64,000 nt of DNA from Erythrobacteraceae bacterium CCH12-C2 (GTDB taxonomy: Bacteria > Pseudomonadota > Alphaproteobacteria > Sphingomonadales > Sphingomonadaceae), in assembly GCA_001556995.1 (NCBI GenBank), contig LSKF01000107.1, positions 24,044-88,043 of the forward strand, read 5' to 3'. The translations under genes and the position numbers were made by a program. The notes below the pieces were generated by a model. That model ran no database searches, was not told where the DNA came from, and saw only the letters and a program-made list of their open reading frames with translations. Numbering within the stretch: the first letter of the stretch is position 1; each line of letters opens with the position of its first letter. This document shows, one piece after another, positions 1 to 8,825 of the stretch.

Positions 1-2209
1 ACAGCACCATCAACGCTCCCTGACGGTCGGTCATGTTGTCGGCTGCGTCGTACTGCGCCGCCGCCAGCGCCGCCGCGCGGGCCGGGTCGGCCGCGGCAAT
101 CAGGCCCAGCGCAATGGTCTTGACCTTGCGCGCCCCGCGCCCCGCCGGATCATTGAGCGCCACGCCCGAAGCCCGCGCGTGCAGCGCGCCGAGTTCGCCC
201 GCCAGCGCCGTGCCGATGGCGGCCTTGAGGCCCTCGCGCGCCGCATGGATCGCGCCGGGATCAGCCAAACGATCGCCGCTGGCCATGACTTCGAACAGGT
301 AGGTCTCGTTCGGCAGCAGCAGCAATTCGCCGCGCATCGCATCATCGAGCGCATTGTCGGCAAGGCTGGAGCGGAACGCACCGATGATCGCCGCTTCCCC
401 GGCCGCACGGTCGGCGGGTGAAAGTTCGCCGCTCGCTGTGCCGACGAGGTGGCTGACGGCGAGTTCCTGCAACGCCTCGGAACGGGCGAAGGGATCATCA
501 TCATGCGCGGCGAGGAACACGAGGTCCTCGCGCGCCAAGGTCCGCTCGATCACCACTGGCGCTGTAAAGCCGCGATTGATCGACACCACCGGATCGGGTC
601 CGGCGAGCGGCAGGGTGAAGGTCTGCTTGTCCTCAGTGAGGACGATGAGCTGCTCCCCACCCAAAGCGCCGCCGCGGGAATGCACCGCGACACGCAGCGG
701 GATCGGCATCGGCAGCTTGTCAGGCTGACCGGGGGTGGCGGGGACAGTCTGCTTAAGCGTGAGCGTCAGGGTATCGCCGTTGACGGCCTGCGACACGGTG
801 ACGCGCGGCGTGCCCGCCTGCGAATACCAGCGGCGGAATTGCGTAAGGTCGATCCCCGCGCCATCCTCGATCGCCTTGACGAAATCCTCGCAGGTCGCGG
901 CCTCGCCATCGTGGCGGTCGAAATAGAGGTCGGTCCCGGCGCGGAAACGCGCGGTGCCCACCATCGAGCGCATCATGCGGATGACTTCCGCACCCTTGTT
1001 GTAGACAGTCGCGGTGTAGAAGTTGCTGATCTCGCGGTAGCTGTCCGGCCGGATCGGGTGTGCGAGCGGCCCCGCATCCTCGGGGAACTGTGCCGCGCGC
1101 AGGATGCGCACATCCTCGATCCGCTTGACCGCCTCGCCCCGCATGTCCTGCGAGAACAGCTGGTCGCGCAGCACCGTGAAGCCCTCTTTCAGCGAGAGCT
1201 GGAACCAGTCGCGACAGGTCACCCGGTTGCCTGACCAATTGTGGAAGTATTCGTGCGCGATCACGCCCTCGACCGCGTCGAAATCGGCATCGGTCGCGGT
1301 ATCGGGGTCAGCCAGCACGTATTTCGTGTTGAAGACGTTGAGCCCCTTGTTCTCCATCGCTCCCATGTTGAAATCGGAGACGGCGACGATGTTGTAGAGA
1401 TCAAGGTCATATTCGCGCCCGAACACGTCCTCGTCCCATTTCATCGAACGGTGGAGCGATTCGACCGCATGATCGGTGCGGGCGAGGTCTTCTGCGCGCA
1501 CCCAGACATTGCATTCGACCAAGCGGCCCGAGCGGGTGGTGAAGGGCTTGGAATTGGCGACCAGATCGCCCGCCACCAGCGCAAAGAGATAGGACGGCTT
1601 GGGCCAAGGGTCGTGCCACTCGGCCCAGTGGGTGCCATCGGCGTTGTCGCCCGCCGCGATGTGGTTGCCGTTGCACAGCAGCACCGGCAAGGCGGCGCGG
1701 TCGCCGCTCATCCGCACGGTGTAGACTGACAGTACATCGGGCCGGTCGGGGAAGAAGGTTATGCGGCGGAAGCCTTCCGCCTCGCATTGGGTGCAGAGCA
1801 TGCCGTTCGAGGCATAGAGGCCCATGAGTTGGGTGTTGGCGCTGGGGTCGATCTCCGTGACGATTTCCACACTGTGCTTCTCGCCCGGCAGCGTGATGAC
1901 GAGGTCAGGCCCCTCCATCCGCCATTCGGTAGGCGCGCCGTCAACCGTTACGCTGACTGCCGTGAGCCCGTCGCCATCAAGCCGGAGTTCGGGGCTGGCA
2001 TCAGCGGCAGAGTTGCGCTCTACCGCGAGCGTCGCGGTGATGCGGGTCGCTTCAAGCCCGAGCGCGAAATCGAGCCGCGTGGTCGGCAACGTCCATGGAT
2101 AGGGCCGGTAATCCTCGCGCCGGATCACTGGAGGATCTTGAGGGGTCAGGGCGGCATCCGCCAATTCGGGGTTGGCTTCGGGGCTGATCGGGGTGCTGGC
2201 AATATCCAT
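1..2209 (-). CDS. pepN: Aminopeptidase N (M1 family), partial, C-terminus beyond window
   Basis: Zinc metallo-aminopeptidase that removes N-terminal residues from peptides in the cytoplasm. The frame opens with ATG at 2209 and stays open to the left edge, giving 736 residues. The usual length is about 860-890, so roughly the last 130 residues are outside the window. The exopeptidase motif GAMEN lies at residues 283-287 and the zinc-binding HEYFHNW at about 319-325, in the normal M1 order and spacing. The start is followed by a short Pro/Ala-rich leader and then the conserved region RREDYRPYPWTLPTTRLDF. It is divergent from the SDR gene at 2262, with a 52-base gap that must hold both promoters. 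Identification is firm from the two motifs; the exact substrate range is inferred from the family. Confidence 0.95.
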   Translation of the reverse strand, partial: MDIASTPISPEANPELADAALTPQDPPVIRREDYRPYPWTLPTTRLDFALGLEATRITATLAVERNSAADASPELRLDGDGLTAVSVTVDGAPTEWRMEGPDLVITLPGEKHSVEIVTEIDPSANTQLMGLYASNGMLCTQCEAEGFRRITFFPDRPDVLSVYTVRMSGDRAALPVLLCNGNHIAAGDNADGTHWAEWHDPWPKPSYLFALVAGDLVANSKPFTTRSGRLVECNVWVRAEDLARTDHAVESLHRSMKWDEDVFGREYDLDLYNIVAVSDFNMGAMENKGLNVFNTKYVLADPDTATDADFDAVEGVIAHEYFHNWSGNRVTCRDWFQLSLKEGFTVLRDQLFSQDMRGEAVKRIEDVRILRAAQFPEDAGPLAHPIRPDSYREISNFYTATVYNKGAEVIRMMRSMVGTARFRAGTDLYFDRHDGEAATCEDFVKAIEDGAGIDLTQFRRWYSQAGTPRVTVSQAVNGDTLTLTLKQTVPATPGQPDKLPMPIPLRVAVHSRGGALGGEQLIVLTEDKQTFTLPLAGPDPVVSINRGFTAPVVIERTLAREDLVFLAAHDDDPFARSEALQELAVSHLVGTASGELSPADRAAGEAAIIGAFRSSLADNALDDAMRGELLLLPNETYLFEVMASGDRLADPGAIHAAREGLKAAIGTALAGELGALHARASGVALNDPAGRGARKVKTIALGLIAAADPARAAALAAAQYDAADNMTDRQGALMVL

Positions 2210-2261
2210 GCGCGGTGATTTAGGTTGATTTGGGCGCAGGTCCAATGGTTAGGTTTGCGCA

Positions 2262-3056
2262 ATGTCGCGTTTGTTGATCTTTGGCCTCGGCTACACCGCG
2301 CAGCGCATCGCCGCCGTCATGCGCGCGCATGGGTGGCACGTGCGCGCCACGGGAAGCGCGGGCGATCTTGCCTTTGCTGACCGCGATGCAGTGCTGGCAG
2401 CGCTGGACAGCGCAACGCACATCGTCTCCTCCATCCCGCCCGACCGCGCTTCGTCAAACGATCCAGTGCTCGATGAGTACGGGGATGCACTGAAGGGCCG
2501 TGCGCTGTTCTACCTCTCCTCCACCGGGGTCTATGGCGACCGGCAGGGCGCGTGGGTGGACGAGGCGACACCGACCATTGCCGAGAGCGGAGAAGGCCGC
2601 CGCAACGCCCGCGCTGAAGCGGATCTGGCTTGGCTCACCCTGGGCGCGCGGGTGTTCCGCTTGCCGGGGATTTACGGTCCGGGCCGCAGCGCGCTCGACC
2701 GGGTGCGTGAGGGCAAGGCGCGGCGGATTGATCTGCCAGGGCAGGTGTTCAGCCGCGTCCATGTCGATGACATCGCGAGCGGGGTTGTGGCGGCGCTGAT
2801 GCAGGATGCGCCGCGAGGGGCCTACAACCTTGGGGATGATCTCCCCGCCAGTGGCAACGAAGTCATCGAACACGCCTGCCGCCTTCTCGGGTTGCCGCTC
2901 CCCCCGCTGGAGTCGCTGGAGGAAGCCAACCTCTCCGACATGGCGCGCGGGTTCTATGCCGAAAACCGCCGGGTCGCCAATGGCAAGGCCAAGCGGGTGC
3001 TGGGGTGGCAGCCCCGCTATCCGACCTTTGTGGAGGGGTTAGCGGCGCTGCTTTGA
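2262..3056 (+). CDS. NAD(P)-binding SDR family protein (YeeZ-like epimerase/reductase)
   Basis: 264-residue extended short-chain dehydrogenase-like protein. The N-terminus reads MSRLLIFGLGYTAQ, a Rossmann fold with a G-x-G-x-x-A dinucleotide loop at residues 8-13. Later segments match NAD-dependent epimerases of the YeeZ type: YLSSTGVYG at about 86-94, RLPGIYGPGRS in the middle, and RVHVDDIA near 166. The substrate is unknown; YeeZ-type proteins have no settled reaction. It is transcribed away from pepN. Its 3' end overlaps the convergent EamA gene by 18 bases (3039-3056). The fold call is solid; the catalytic role is open. Confidence 0.8.
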   Translation: MSRLLIFGLGYTAQRIAAVMRAHGWHVRATGSAGDLAFADRDAVLAALDSATHIVSSIPPDRASSNDPVLDEYGDALKGRALFYLSSTGVYGDRQGAWVDEATPTIAESGEGRRNARAEADLAWLTLGARVFRLPGIYGPGRSALDRVREGKARRIDLPGQVFSRVHVDDIASGVVAALMQDAPRGAYNLGDDLPASGNEVIEHACRLLGLPLPPLESLEEANLSDMARGFYAENRRVANGKAKRVLGWQPRYPTFVEGLAALL

Positions 3057-3950
3057 CCGCAGCGCTAGCGCCATGCCCACCAGCGCCAGCGCCATCCCGC
3101 CCGCCGCGAGCGCGGTCCATTCAAAACCCTCGAACACGGTCGACAGCAGCATCGCCACGCACACAGTGACGATCGCATTGTAAGCCGTGCGCCCAGCGCC
3201 AATCTCGCGCACGAGATTGTAATGCAGCGGGAAGGTGACGACCGACCCGATGATGGCGAGATAGGCCGTCCCCGCCCAGAACTGCCAGGCTTGCGGCACC
3301 GGGGGCGGGCCGACCGTGACCGCCGCAAAGCCGAGGTCGAAGATCGTGCCATAGAGCATCGCCCACGCCAGCAGGCTCACCATCGGCACCGCGCGCCCCG
3401 TAGGATTGGCTTGCACCACGTTGGCAATCGAGGCGGCCAGCATCCCGCCAATCGCCAGCACAATGCCAAGTGCCACATTGCCGCCCAGCGGCGCGGCGTT
3501 CCATTCGTGTACGAGAAGCATCGCCACGCCGACAATCGCGACGAGGCTCCCGCCGAGGAAACCCCCTTGCACCCGCTCACCAATGAACACCCGCGCGAAC
3601 AGCGCGTTGGGCACCATCAGCAGCGCAAACATCACCGCGACGATGCCGGAGGTGATGTGCTTTTCCGCGTTGTAGACAAACAGGAAATTGCCGCTGAACT
3701 GCGCGATCCCCACGCCGAGCGCCAAGAGGTGCTCGGGCCGATTGAGGCGCAGCCGGTTGCCCATCACCAGCGAGAGAACAAACAGCGCCGGGGTCGCGAG
3801 CAGGAAGCGGTAGAACACCGCCCAGGCGGCGGGCACGCCATCGATCTGACCCGTGATGACGAACCAGGTCGAGCCCCAGATCGTGCCGGTCAGCAGGAAC
3901 GGGATCAGCACGCGGGGGCTGAGCATGGAAGGCGCTGGCGTGCCCGTCAC
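3039..3950 (-). CDS. EamA-family (DMT superfamily) transporter
   Basis: 303-residue very hydrophobic inner-membrane protein with about ten predicted transmembrane helices in two homologous halves, as in RhaT/EamA drug-metabolite transporters. The N-terminal helix contains LLTGTIWGSTWFVITGQ, the usual signature of this family's first EamA repeat. It probably exports small metabolites or amino acids; the substrate cannot be read from the sequence. Its start overlaps the stop of the threonine aldolase gene by 4 bases (3947-3950), so the two are co-transcribed. Export of an amino acid handled by the aldolase is a guess only. The C-terminus ends in basic residues (RSKQRR), as expected for a cytoplasmic tail. 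Confidence 0.85.
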   Translation of the reverse strand: MTGTPAPSMLSPRVLIPFLLTGTIWGSTWFVITGQIDGVPAAWAVFYRFLLATPALFVLSLVMGNRLRLNRPEHLLALGVGIAQFSGNFLFVYNAEKHITSGIVAVMFALLMVPNALFARVFIGERVQGGFLGGSLVAIVGVAMLLVHEWNAAPLGGNVALGIVLAIGGMLAASIANVVQANPTGRAVPMVSLLAWAMLYGTIFDLGFAAVTVGPPPVPQAWQFWAGTAYLAIIGSVVTFPLHYNLVREIGAGRTAYNAIVTVCVAMLLSTVFEGFEWTALAAGGMALALVGMALALRSKQRR

Positions 3951-4966
3951 AGCGCGGCGATCGCCTTGCCGAGCGCCTGCGCATCCTCAGCCCGGGTGTT
4001 CCATGCAGTGACGAAGCGGGCGGATTCGGCACCCCAATCGTAGAAGGCGAAATCCTGTGCCCTGAGCGCCGCGCGCTCGGCCTCGGTCAGGCGCACGAAC
4101 AGCTCGTTCGCCTCGACCGGATGGAGCAGCCGGTCCCCGCATCCGCTCGCCACTTCGCGCGCCGCGGCATTGGCGTGCGCGGCATTGGCGAGCCACAGCC
4201 CGTCTTCGAGCATCGCAAGGATCTGCGCGGCGAGATAGCGGCCTTTGCATTGCAGGTGCCCGGCGCGCTTGCGGCGATAGCGGACCTGATGCGCGGCTTC
4301 AGGATCGAACAGGATCACCGCTTCGGCGCCCATCCCGCCATTCTTGATAAAACCGAAGGCAAGGCTGTCGACCGGGCCGCTGGCGGCGCGGGCCGCTTCC
4401 TCGGGGGACCCGCCCAGAAAGGCCGCAGCATTGGCGAAGCGCGCGCCGTCCATATGCAGGCCGACACGGCGCTCGCGGGCAAAGGTGCCGAGCGCTGCCA
4501 GTTCATCGGGGGTATAACTGCGGCCATATTCGGAGGCCTGCGTGATCGCGATGGCGTGCGGCTGGACCTGGTGCACGTCGTTGCGAATGGGGTCGATCAG
4601 CGCGGCGATATCGGCAGGGGTCAGTTTCGCGCCCTCGCCGTCTGCCAGCATCAGCTTGGCCCCGTGGAGGTAGAACCCCGGCGCGCCGCCTTCATCGACC
4701 TCGATATGCGCCTCGCGGTGGCACACCACGCCGCCATGGGGGGCGCACATGGTGGCGAGCGCGAGGCAATTGGCCGCCGTCCCGGTCGCAACCCACAGCG
4801 CCGCACATTCTCGCCCGAACAGCGCAGTAAAGCGCGCATCGAGCTCCTGCGATAACACATCGCCGTCATAGGGGTTGTCCGGCGCATCGGTCGCGCGCAT
4901 CGCCTCCCACAGCTTGGGATGGACGGCGGCGGCATTGTCGGACAGGAAGGGTTTAAGGAGGGTCAT
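3947..4966 (-). CDS. Low-specificity threonine aldolase / beta-eliminating lyase family
   Basis: 339-residue PLP-dependent fold-type I enzyme. The family cleaves L-threonine or allo-threonine to glycine and acetaldehyde. The PLP-contact segment HMDGARF is at residues 171-177. The Schiff-base lysine is probably K208 in GFIKNGGMGAEA. The ATGTAAN segment near 60-66 matches the phosphate-binding region. Length agrees with the family (about 330-350). The gene is first in a two-gene operon with the EamA transporter, overlapping it by 4 bases, and is divergent from the acetyltransferase gene at 5020. Other beta-eliminating lyases share this fold, so threonine specificity is likely but not proven. 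Confidence 0.85.
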   Translation of the reverse strand: MTLLKPFLSDNAAAVHPKLWEAMRATDAPDNPYDGDVLSQELDARFTALFGRECAALWVATGTAANCLALATMCAPHGGVVCHREAHIEVDEGGAPGFYLHGAKLMLADGEGAKLTPADIAALIDPIRNDVHQVQPHAIAITQASEYGRSYTPDELAALGTFARERRVGLHMDGARFANAAAFLGGSPEEAARAASGPVDSLAFGFIKNGGMGAEAVILFDPEAAHQVRYRRKRAGHLQCKGRYLAAQILAMLEDGLWLANAAHANAAAREVASGCGDRLLHPVEANELFVRLTEAERAALRAQDFAFYDWGAESARFVTAWNTRAEDAQALGKAIAAL

Positions 4967-5019
4967 GCGCGATGGCCTCTAGCCGCCCGCGCGAGCGTGA
5001 CAAGTGGGAGCAAGGCCGC

Positions 5020-5337
5020 ATGAGCGACAAAAGCGCAAAGGTGACAATCACCCATCACCCGCATGGTGCAGGCGGGCGCTACGTCGCGGCGGTCGCAGGC
5101 GCGGCGGCGCAGGGCTATCTCGAATGGGAACCCGGCGTCTCGCGCGGCGGGCGCGAAGTGCGGATCGCTGCGCATACCGTGGTGCCGCCTGCGATTGGCG
5201 GTCGCGGGGTGGCAGGCGCGCTGGTGGCGCGGCTGGTCGAGGATGCACAAGCGCAGGGCTTTCTGATCCGCCCCGATTGTTCTTATGTCGCGACCAAATT
5301 CGCCGCCAACCCCGATTGGGGGCCGCTGAGGGCCTGA
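5020..5337 (+). CDS. GNAT-like N-acetyltransferase, YjdJ type
   Basis: 105-residue small acetyltransferase of the YjdJ/Acetyltransf_CG group, which has the acetyl-CoA-binding core but lacks most GNAT extensions. The core reads HTVVPPAIGGRGVAGALVAR, where the G-G-R-G-V-A segment is the pyrophosphate-binding loop. It is followed by the C-terminal conserved PDCSYVATKFAANPDW. I chose ATG 5020, which gives the usual family N-terminus; an upstream in-frame ATG at 4972 would sit only 5 bases from the divergent aldolase start and adds a charged unconserved stretch. The 3' end overlaps the convergent PH-domain gene by 55 bases. The substrate is unknown. Confidence 0.8.
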   Translation: MSDKSAKVTITHHPHGAGGRYVAAVAGAAAQGYLEWEPGVSRGGREVRIAAHTVVPPAIGGRGVAGALVARLVEDAQAQGFLIRPDCSYVATKFAANPDWGPLRA

Positions 5338-6842
5338 TCCTCGGCATCGTCCAGCGGAGAATCCAGCCGCGAATAATCGGTCGCGGTGATGGTTTCGAGC
5401 ACTTGTGCCCTCAGCCGGCGCGCTTCGGCGATTGGTACGCCCGGAATGGCAAAGCTGCCGCCCGCAAGCCCCAGATGCACCGTGGCATAGCCGCGCCGCT
5501 GGGCAATCGGCCCTTGAGAAATCTCGATTGAATGAAGCTTCAGCCGGGTCGCGATCCGGCTGGTGGGCGACAAGAGGCCGGTGGTCGCAAAGATTTGTGT
5601 GTCATCGAGCGCGTGCCGCCGGAACTCCCACGCATAGAGGCTTGCCCCCACCATCAGCACTGCCAGACCGATTGGGATAAAGGCGACGCCGAACGGGGCA
5701 AGCAGCGCTGCCGGGATCACCGCCAACACGAAAGGGAGCGCCCCGATCACCGCCATGTCGTTCCTTTGGCGCGGGCTGGCGCGGTGCCAGCGAATGCCCG
5801 CATCTGGCAGATGGAACCCCGCCGCGCGCACAATCGGCGCGATCTCGTCCATACGGGCGAAGGGCGCCACCGCATGGCTTTCGCTCCCCGCATCCTGCGC
5901 CAGGCTCACGAAGCTGAGATTGTGCCAGCCGAAGCGATAGCGCACCAGCCCGGTGCCGATCACCAGCCCCTGCACCCGGTGCGCGGGCATCACCACATCG
6001 GTGCGGGTGAACAGCCCACGCTGCCGCCGGAACCCGCGCGCTGAGCGGGTCAGGGTGAAGTCCCAGTCGCGCACAGCAGTGCGCACCACACCGGTCACCA
6101 TGCCGATCACGACGAGCCCTAGCAGCCCGGCCACCGCCCCGATTGCCTGCGCATAGGGGCCAAGGGTCGCAATCGTGCTGCCCTGCTCCTTGAGCCAGCC
6201 GTACCAATAATCGACATTCCACACGTCGAGGTCAGTGACATTGTCGACATATTGCAGCGCGCCGCCCAGAACCGCGAAGACGGCGAGCGAAAATTCGAAC
6301 AGGCCGAAGGTAAGCAGCCTGCTCGGACCCATTGCGAACAGCACTTTATCGGCGCTTTCCGGCTGCGCGTCGGGATCAGCCTCGGGCGCAGCCACCGCGT
6401 CGTCACGCCGTTCGCGCACCAGTTGGCGCAGGCGCTCACCCTCGGCATTGGTGAGGTATTCGAGGCTCAAGTCCTCGCCCCCGCCCGACCCGGTCTCGAA
6501 CTTCACCGCGACGAGCCCGAACAGACGCGGCAGCAGCTTGGCTTCGAGGCTGACGTCCTGAATCCGCTCATAGGGCACCGAACGGGCCGAGCGGCTGAGG
6601 ATGCCGCTTTCGACCCGAATATCGGCCTCGCCGATGGTGTAAGTCAGGCGCCGCCAACCGATGTAGCTCGTCGCCACCCCGATCAGTGTCGCCGCCAGAC
6701 CAACCCCGAGCGCGATCAAGAACCGGCCGTCGCCGCCAATGCCCGAAAAGGCGATGGCAATCGCCGGGATGATCGCGCTGCGGATGCTGCCGAGCGCGCC
6801 GAGGAGGACGCTGACCGGGGCAGTGCGCTTCGGATCGCTCAC
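5283..6842 (-). CDS. bPH2/DUF304 PH-domain membrane protein, YdbT-like
   Basis: 519-residue membrane protein with repeated bacterial PH (DUF304) domains interleaved with hydrophobic helix pairs. The first domain contains YTIGEADIRVESGILSRSAR followed by PYERIQDVSLEA, typical bPH2 wording. A second appears near TRSARGFRRQRGLFTRTDVV. A third appears near DTQIFATTGLLSPTSRIATR. Such proteins sit in the cytoplasmic membrane and have no established biochemical role. It is the second gene of a pair: its start overlaps the stop of the YdbS-like gene by 4 bases. Its own 3' end overlaps the acetyltransferase tail on the other strand by 55 bases. Confidence 0.85.
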   Translation of the reverse strand: MSDPKRTAPVSVLLGALGSIRSAIIPAIAIAFSGIGGDGRFLIALGVGLAATLIGVATSYIGWRRLTYTIGEADIRVESGILSRSARSVPYERIQDVSLEAKLLPRLFGLVAVKFETGSGGGEDLSLEYLTNAEGERLRQLVRERRDDAVAAPEADPDAQPESADKVLFAMGPSRLLTFGLFEFSLAVFAVLGGALQYVDNVTDLDVWNVDYWYGWLKEQGSTIATLGPYAQAIGAVAGLLGLVVIGMVTGVVRTAVRDWDFTLTRSARGFRRQRGLFTRTDVVMPAHRVQGLVIGTGLVRYRFGWHNLSFVSLAQDAGSESHAVAPFARMDEIAPIVRAAGFHLPDAGIRWHRASPRQRNDMAVIGALPFVLAVIPAALLAPFGVAFIPIGLAVLMVGASLYAWEFRRHALDDTQIFATTGLLSPTSRIATRLKLHSIEISQGPIAQRRGYATVHLGLAGGSFAIPGVPIAEARRLRAQVLETITATDYSRLDSPLDDAEDQALSGPQSGLAANLVAT

Positions 6843-7357
6843 ATGCTTTCCCGGCGAATATGGGCGCGGATTTCCTCGCGCATTTCCCGCGCCAGCGGCT
6901 CGCCGAGGCCGGGCAGTGCCACCGAAGCATTGTGATTGCCCGCCGTGTGAAGGGTCAGCGTGGCGATGCCGAAGAACCGTTCAAGCGGGCCTTGGTGCAC
7001 GTCGATATGCTGCACCCGGCTGAACGGCACCACCGTATCCGACCGCATCAGCACCCCGCGCACCACCCGCAGCCGGTCGGTGCTCATCTGATAACCCCGC
7101 GCGCTGTAGCGCCGCATCGGGATACGGATGATCAGCGCGAGCGCGACCAGCAGCACCGGCCCGGCAATCAGCCCGGTCGAGAAACGGGGGGCATCCCTCA
7201 AGGCGAGTTCCAGCACCATGGCCCCGATCAGCACTGGGATCGACGTCAGCACCGCCTGCACCCGGAGCGCATGCGCGTAATTGGGGTGCAGCCGGGTGAG
7301 TTCACCGTCCTCATCGAGCGGTTGCGCGGCAGGGTTGAGAGCGGGCGCTTGTTCCAT
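6839..7357 (-). CDS. bPH2/DUF304 PH-domain membrane protein, YdbS-like
   Basis: 172-residue partner of the larger PH-domain protein downstream. Two transmembrane helices (about residues 33-75) are followed by one bPH2 domain with YQMSTDRLRVVRGVLMRSDT and PFSRVQHIDVHQGPLERFFG. This is the YdbS pattern: a hairpin membrane anchor and a single cytoplasmic PH-like domain. The pair ydbS-ydbT is conserved as an operon in many bacteria, which supports a two-component membrane complex of unknown function. It is divergent from prs; the 179-base gap holds no other gene. Confidence 0.85.
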   Translation of the reverse strand: MEQAPALNPAAQPLDEDGELTRLHPNYAHALRVQAVLTSIPVLIGAMVLELALRDAPRFSTGLIAGPVLLVALALIIRIPMRRYSARGYQMSTDRLRVVRGVLMRSDTVVPFSRVQHIDVHQGPLERFFGIATLTLHTAGNHNASVALPGLGEPLAREMREEIRAHIRRESM

Positions 7358-7536
7358 GGTGGTTTAGATGCGCAACACAGTGCCGGGGTGCAAGCGCTTT
7401 TGCATGGAGAAAGCAAGAAGGGCGTCACTTAATTCGCTTGCCTCCCCAACCCGTGGGCAACGGCCTTCACTGCGTTGCAATTCCGTGACGGCGCGCTAGG
7501 CGGGGCGCATCACGCGCAACGGGGATTCGCGACATC

Positions 7537-8472
7537 ATGAAGATCATGTCCGGCAATTCGAACCTGCCGCTCGCCCGGGCGATCGCCGCCTATCTCGAAA
7601 TCCCGCTGACCGACGCCAGTGTGCGCCGCTTTGCCGACGAGGAAGTCTTCGTCGAAATCCACGAGAACGTCCGCGGTGAAGACGTGTTCGTGGTCCAGCC
7701 GACGAACTTCCCGGCGAATGACAACCTCATGGAATTGCTGATCTGCATCGATGCGCTGCGCCGCGCTTCGGCTAAGCGGATCACGGCGGTGGTGCCCTAT
7801 TTCGGCTATGCCCGGCAGGACCGGAAGCCCGGCCCGCGCACGCCGATCTCGGCCAAGCTGGTCGCGAACCTCATCACCGAGGCGGGCGCAGACCGGATGC
7901 TGGCGGTGGATCTGCACGCAGGGCAGATTCAGGGCTTCTTCGATATTCCGACTGACAATCTCTACGCCGCGCCCGTGATGGCTGCCGATATTCAGGCGCG
8001 TTACGGCGATCAGGCGCTGATGGTGGTTTCGCCCGACGTTGGCGGCGTGGTGCGTGCCCGCGCGCTGGCCAAGCGGCTCGGCAACGCCCCGCTCGCCATC
8101 GTCGACAAGCGCCGCGATCGTCCGGGCGAGAGCGAAGTCATGAACATCATCGGTGACGTGTCCGGGCGGCACTGCATCCTGATCGATGACATCATCGATT
8201 CGGGCGGCACGCTATGCAACGCCGCTGAGGCGCTGCTCGAAGGCGGGGCCAAGTCGGTCGCGGCCTATATCACCCATGGGGTGCTCTCGGGCGGGGCAGT
8301 GGCGCGGATCAACGGGTCCAGCCTCAAGGAGCTGGTGATCACCGATTCGATCCGCCCGACCGAGGCCGCCGAAGCCTCCGACCGCATCCGCGTTCTGCCA
8401 ATTGCGCCGCTGGTGGGCGAAGCGATCCGGCGGATTGCCGACGAAAGCTCGGTCAGCTCGCTGTTTGACTGA
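7537..8472 (+). CDS. prs: Ribose-phosphate pyrophosphokinase (PRPP synthase)
   Basis: 311-residue enzyme making 5-phosphoribosyl-1-pyrophosphate from ribose 5-phosphate and ATP. PRPP feeds purine, pyrimidine, histidine, tryptophan and NAD synthesis. The ATP-site segment [10 protein letters not shown] is at residues 88-97, the metal/ribose histidine region in VDLHAGQ at 124-130, and the PRPP-binding motif DDIIDSGGT at 217-225. Length matches the family (about 310-315). The stop codon overlaps the start of the next gene by one base (8472), so prs, the hypothetical at 8472 and the histidinol-phosphatase-like gene form an operon. PRPP is the first substrate of histidine synthesis, which fits the third gene. 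Confidence 0.97.
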   Translation: MKIMSGNSNLPLARAIAAYLEIPLTDASVRRFADEEVFVEIHENVRGEDVFVVQPTNFPANDNLMELLICIDALRRASAKRITAVVPYFGYARQDRKPGPRTPISAKLVANLITEAGADRMLAVDLHAGQIQGFFDIPTDNLYAAPVMAADIQARYGDQALMVVSPDVGGVVRARALAKRLGNAPLAIVDKRRDRPGESEVMNIIGDVSGRHCILIDDIIDSGGTLCNAAEALLEGGAKSVAAYITHGVLSGGAVARINGSSLKELVITDSIRPTEAAEASDRIRVLPIAPLVGEAIRRIADESSVSSLFD

Positions 8473-8825
8473 TGTTTGATCCCGGCGAAGTTCGGGACAT
8501 TCTGATCAGCGCCGCCTGCCAGCGCACGGCGCTTACCTATGGCGAAATGCTCGGCATCCTCGGCCATGCCTTCACCCGCCCGCTGATGCGCCAGCTGTGC
8601 AAGGTGCTTGACCGGATCGACGAGGACGGGCGCGCCGCCGGTGAACCGGGCCTTGCGGTCTTAGTGGTGCGCCAGTCGGATGGGCTGCCGGGGCAGGGTT
8701 GGTTCGTCAGCCGCACGAGCGTTTACGACGATCTGCCGCTGGAATGGGAGGGGCCGGAAGCGCGCCGTTACACTGAGGCTCGACAGCGCGAAGCCTTCGA
8801 TTATTGGGGGGCGCATGACCGATAA
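8472..8825 (+). CDS. Hypothetical protein in prs-hisN operon
   Basis: 117-residue soluble protein I do not recognise as a named family. It has no signal peptide or membrane segment. The N-terminal half (about 1-55) looks helical, with LTYGEMLGILGHAF suggesting a small helical DNA- or nucleotide-related domain. The second half has a beta-rich stretch (AVLVVRQSDGLPGQGWFV), then a C-terminal helix ending YTEARQREAFDYW. Its start codon shares one base with the prs stop and its last 11 bases overlap the next gene, so it is translationally coupled on both sides. Similar small genes are, to my recollection, found beside prs in related alphaproteobacteria. Confidence 0.75.
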   Translation: MFDPGEVRDILISAACQRTALTYGEMLGILGHAFTRPLMRQLCKVLDRIDEDGRAAGEPGLAVLVVRQSDGLPGQGWFVSRTSVYDDLPLEWEGPEARRYTEARQREAFDYWGAHDR

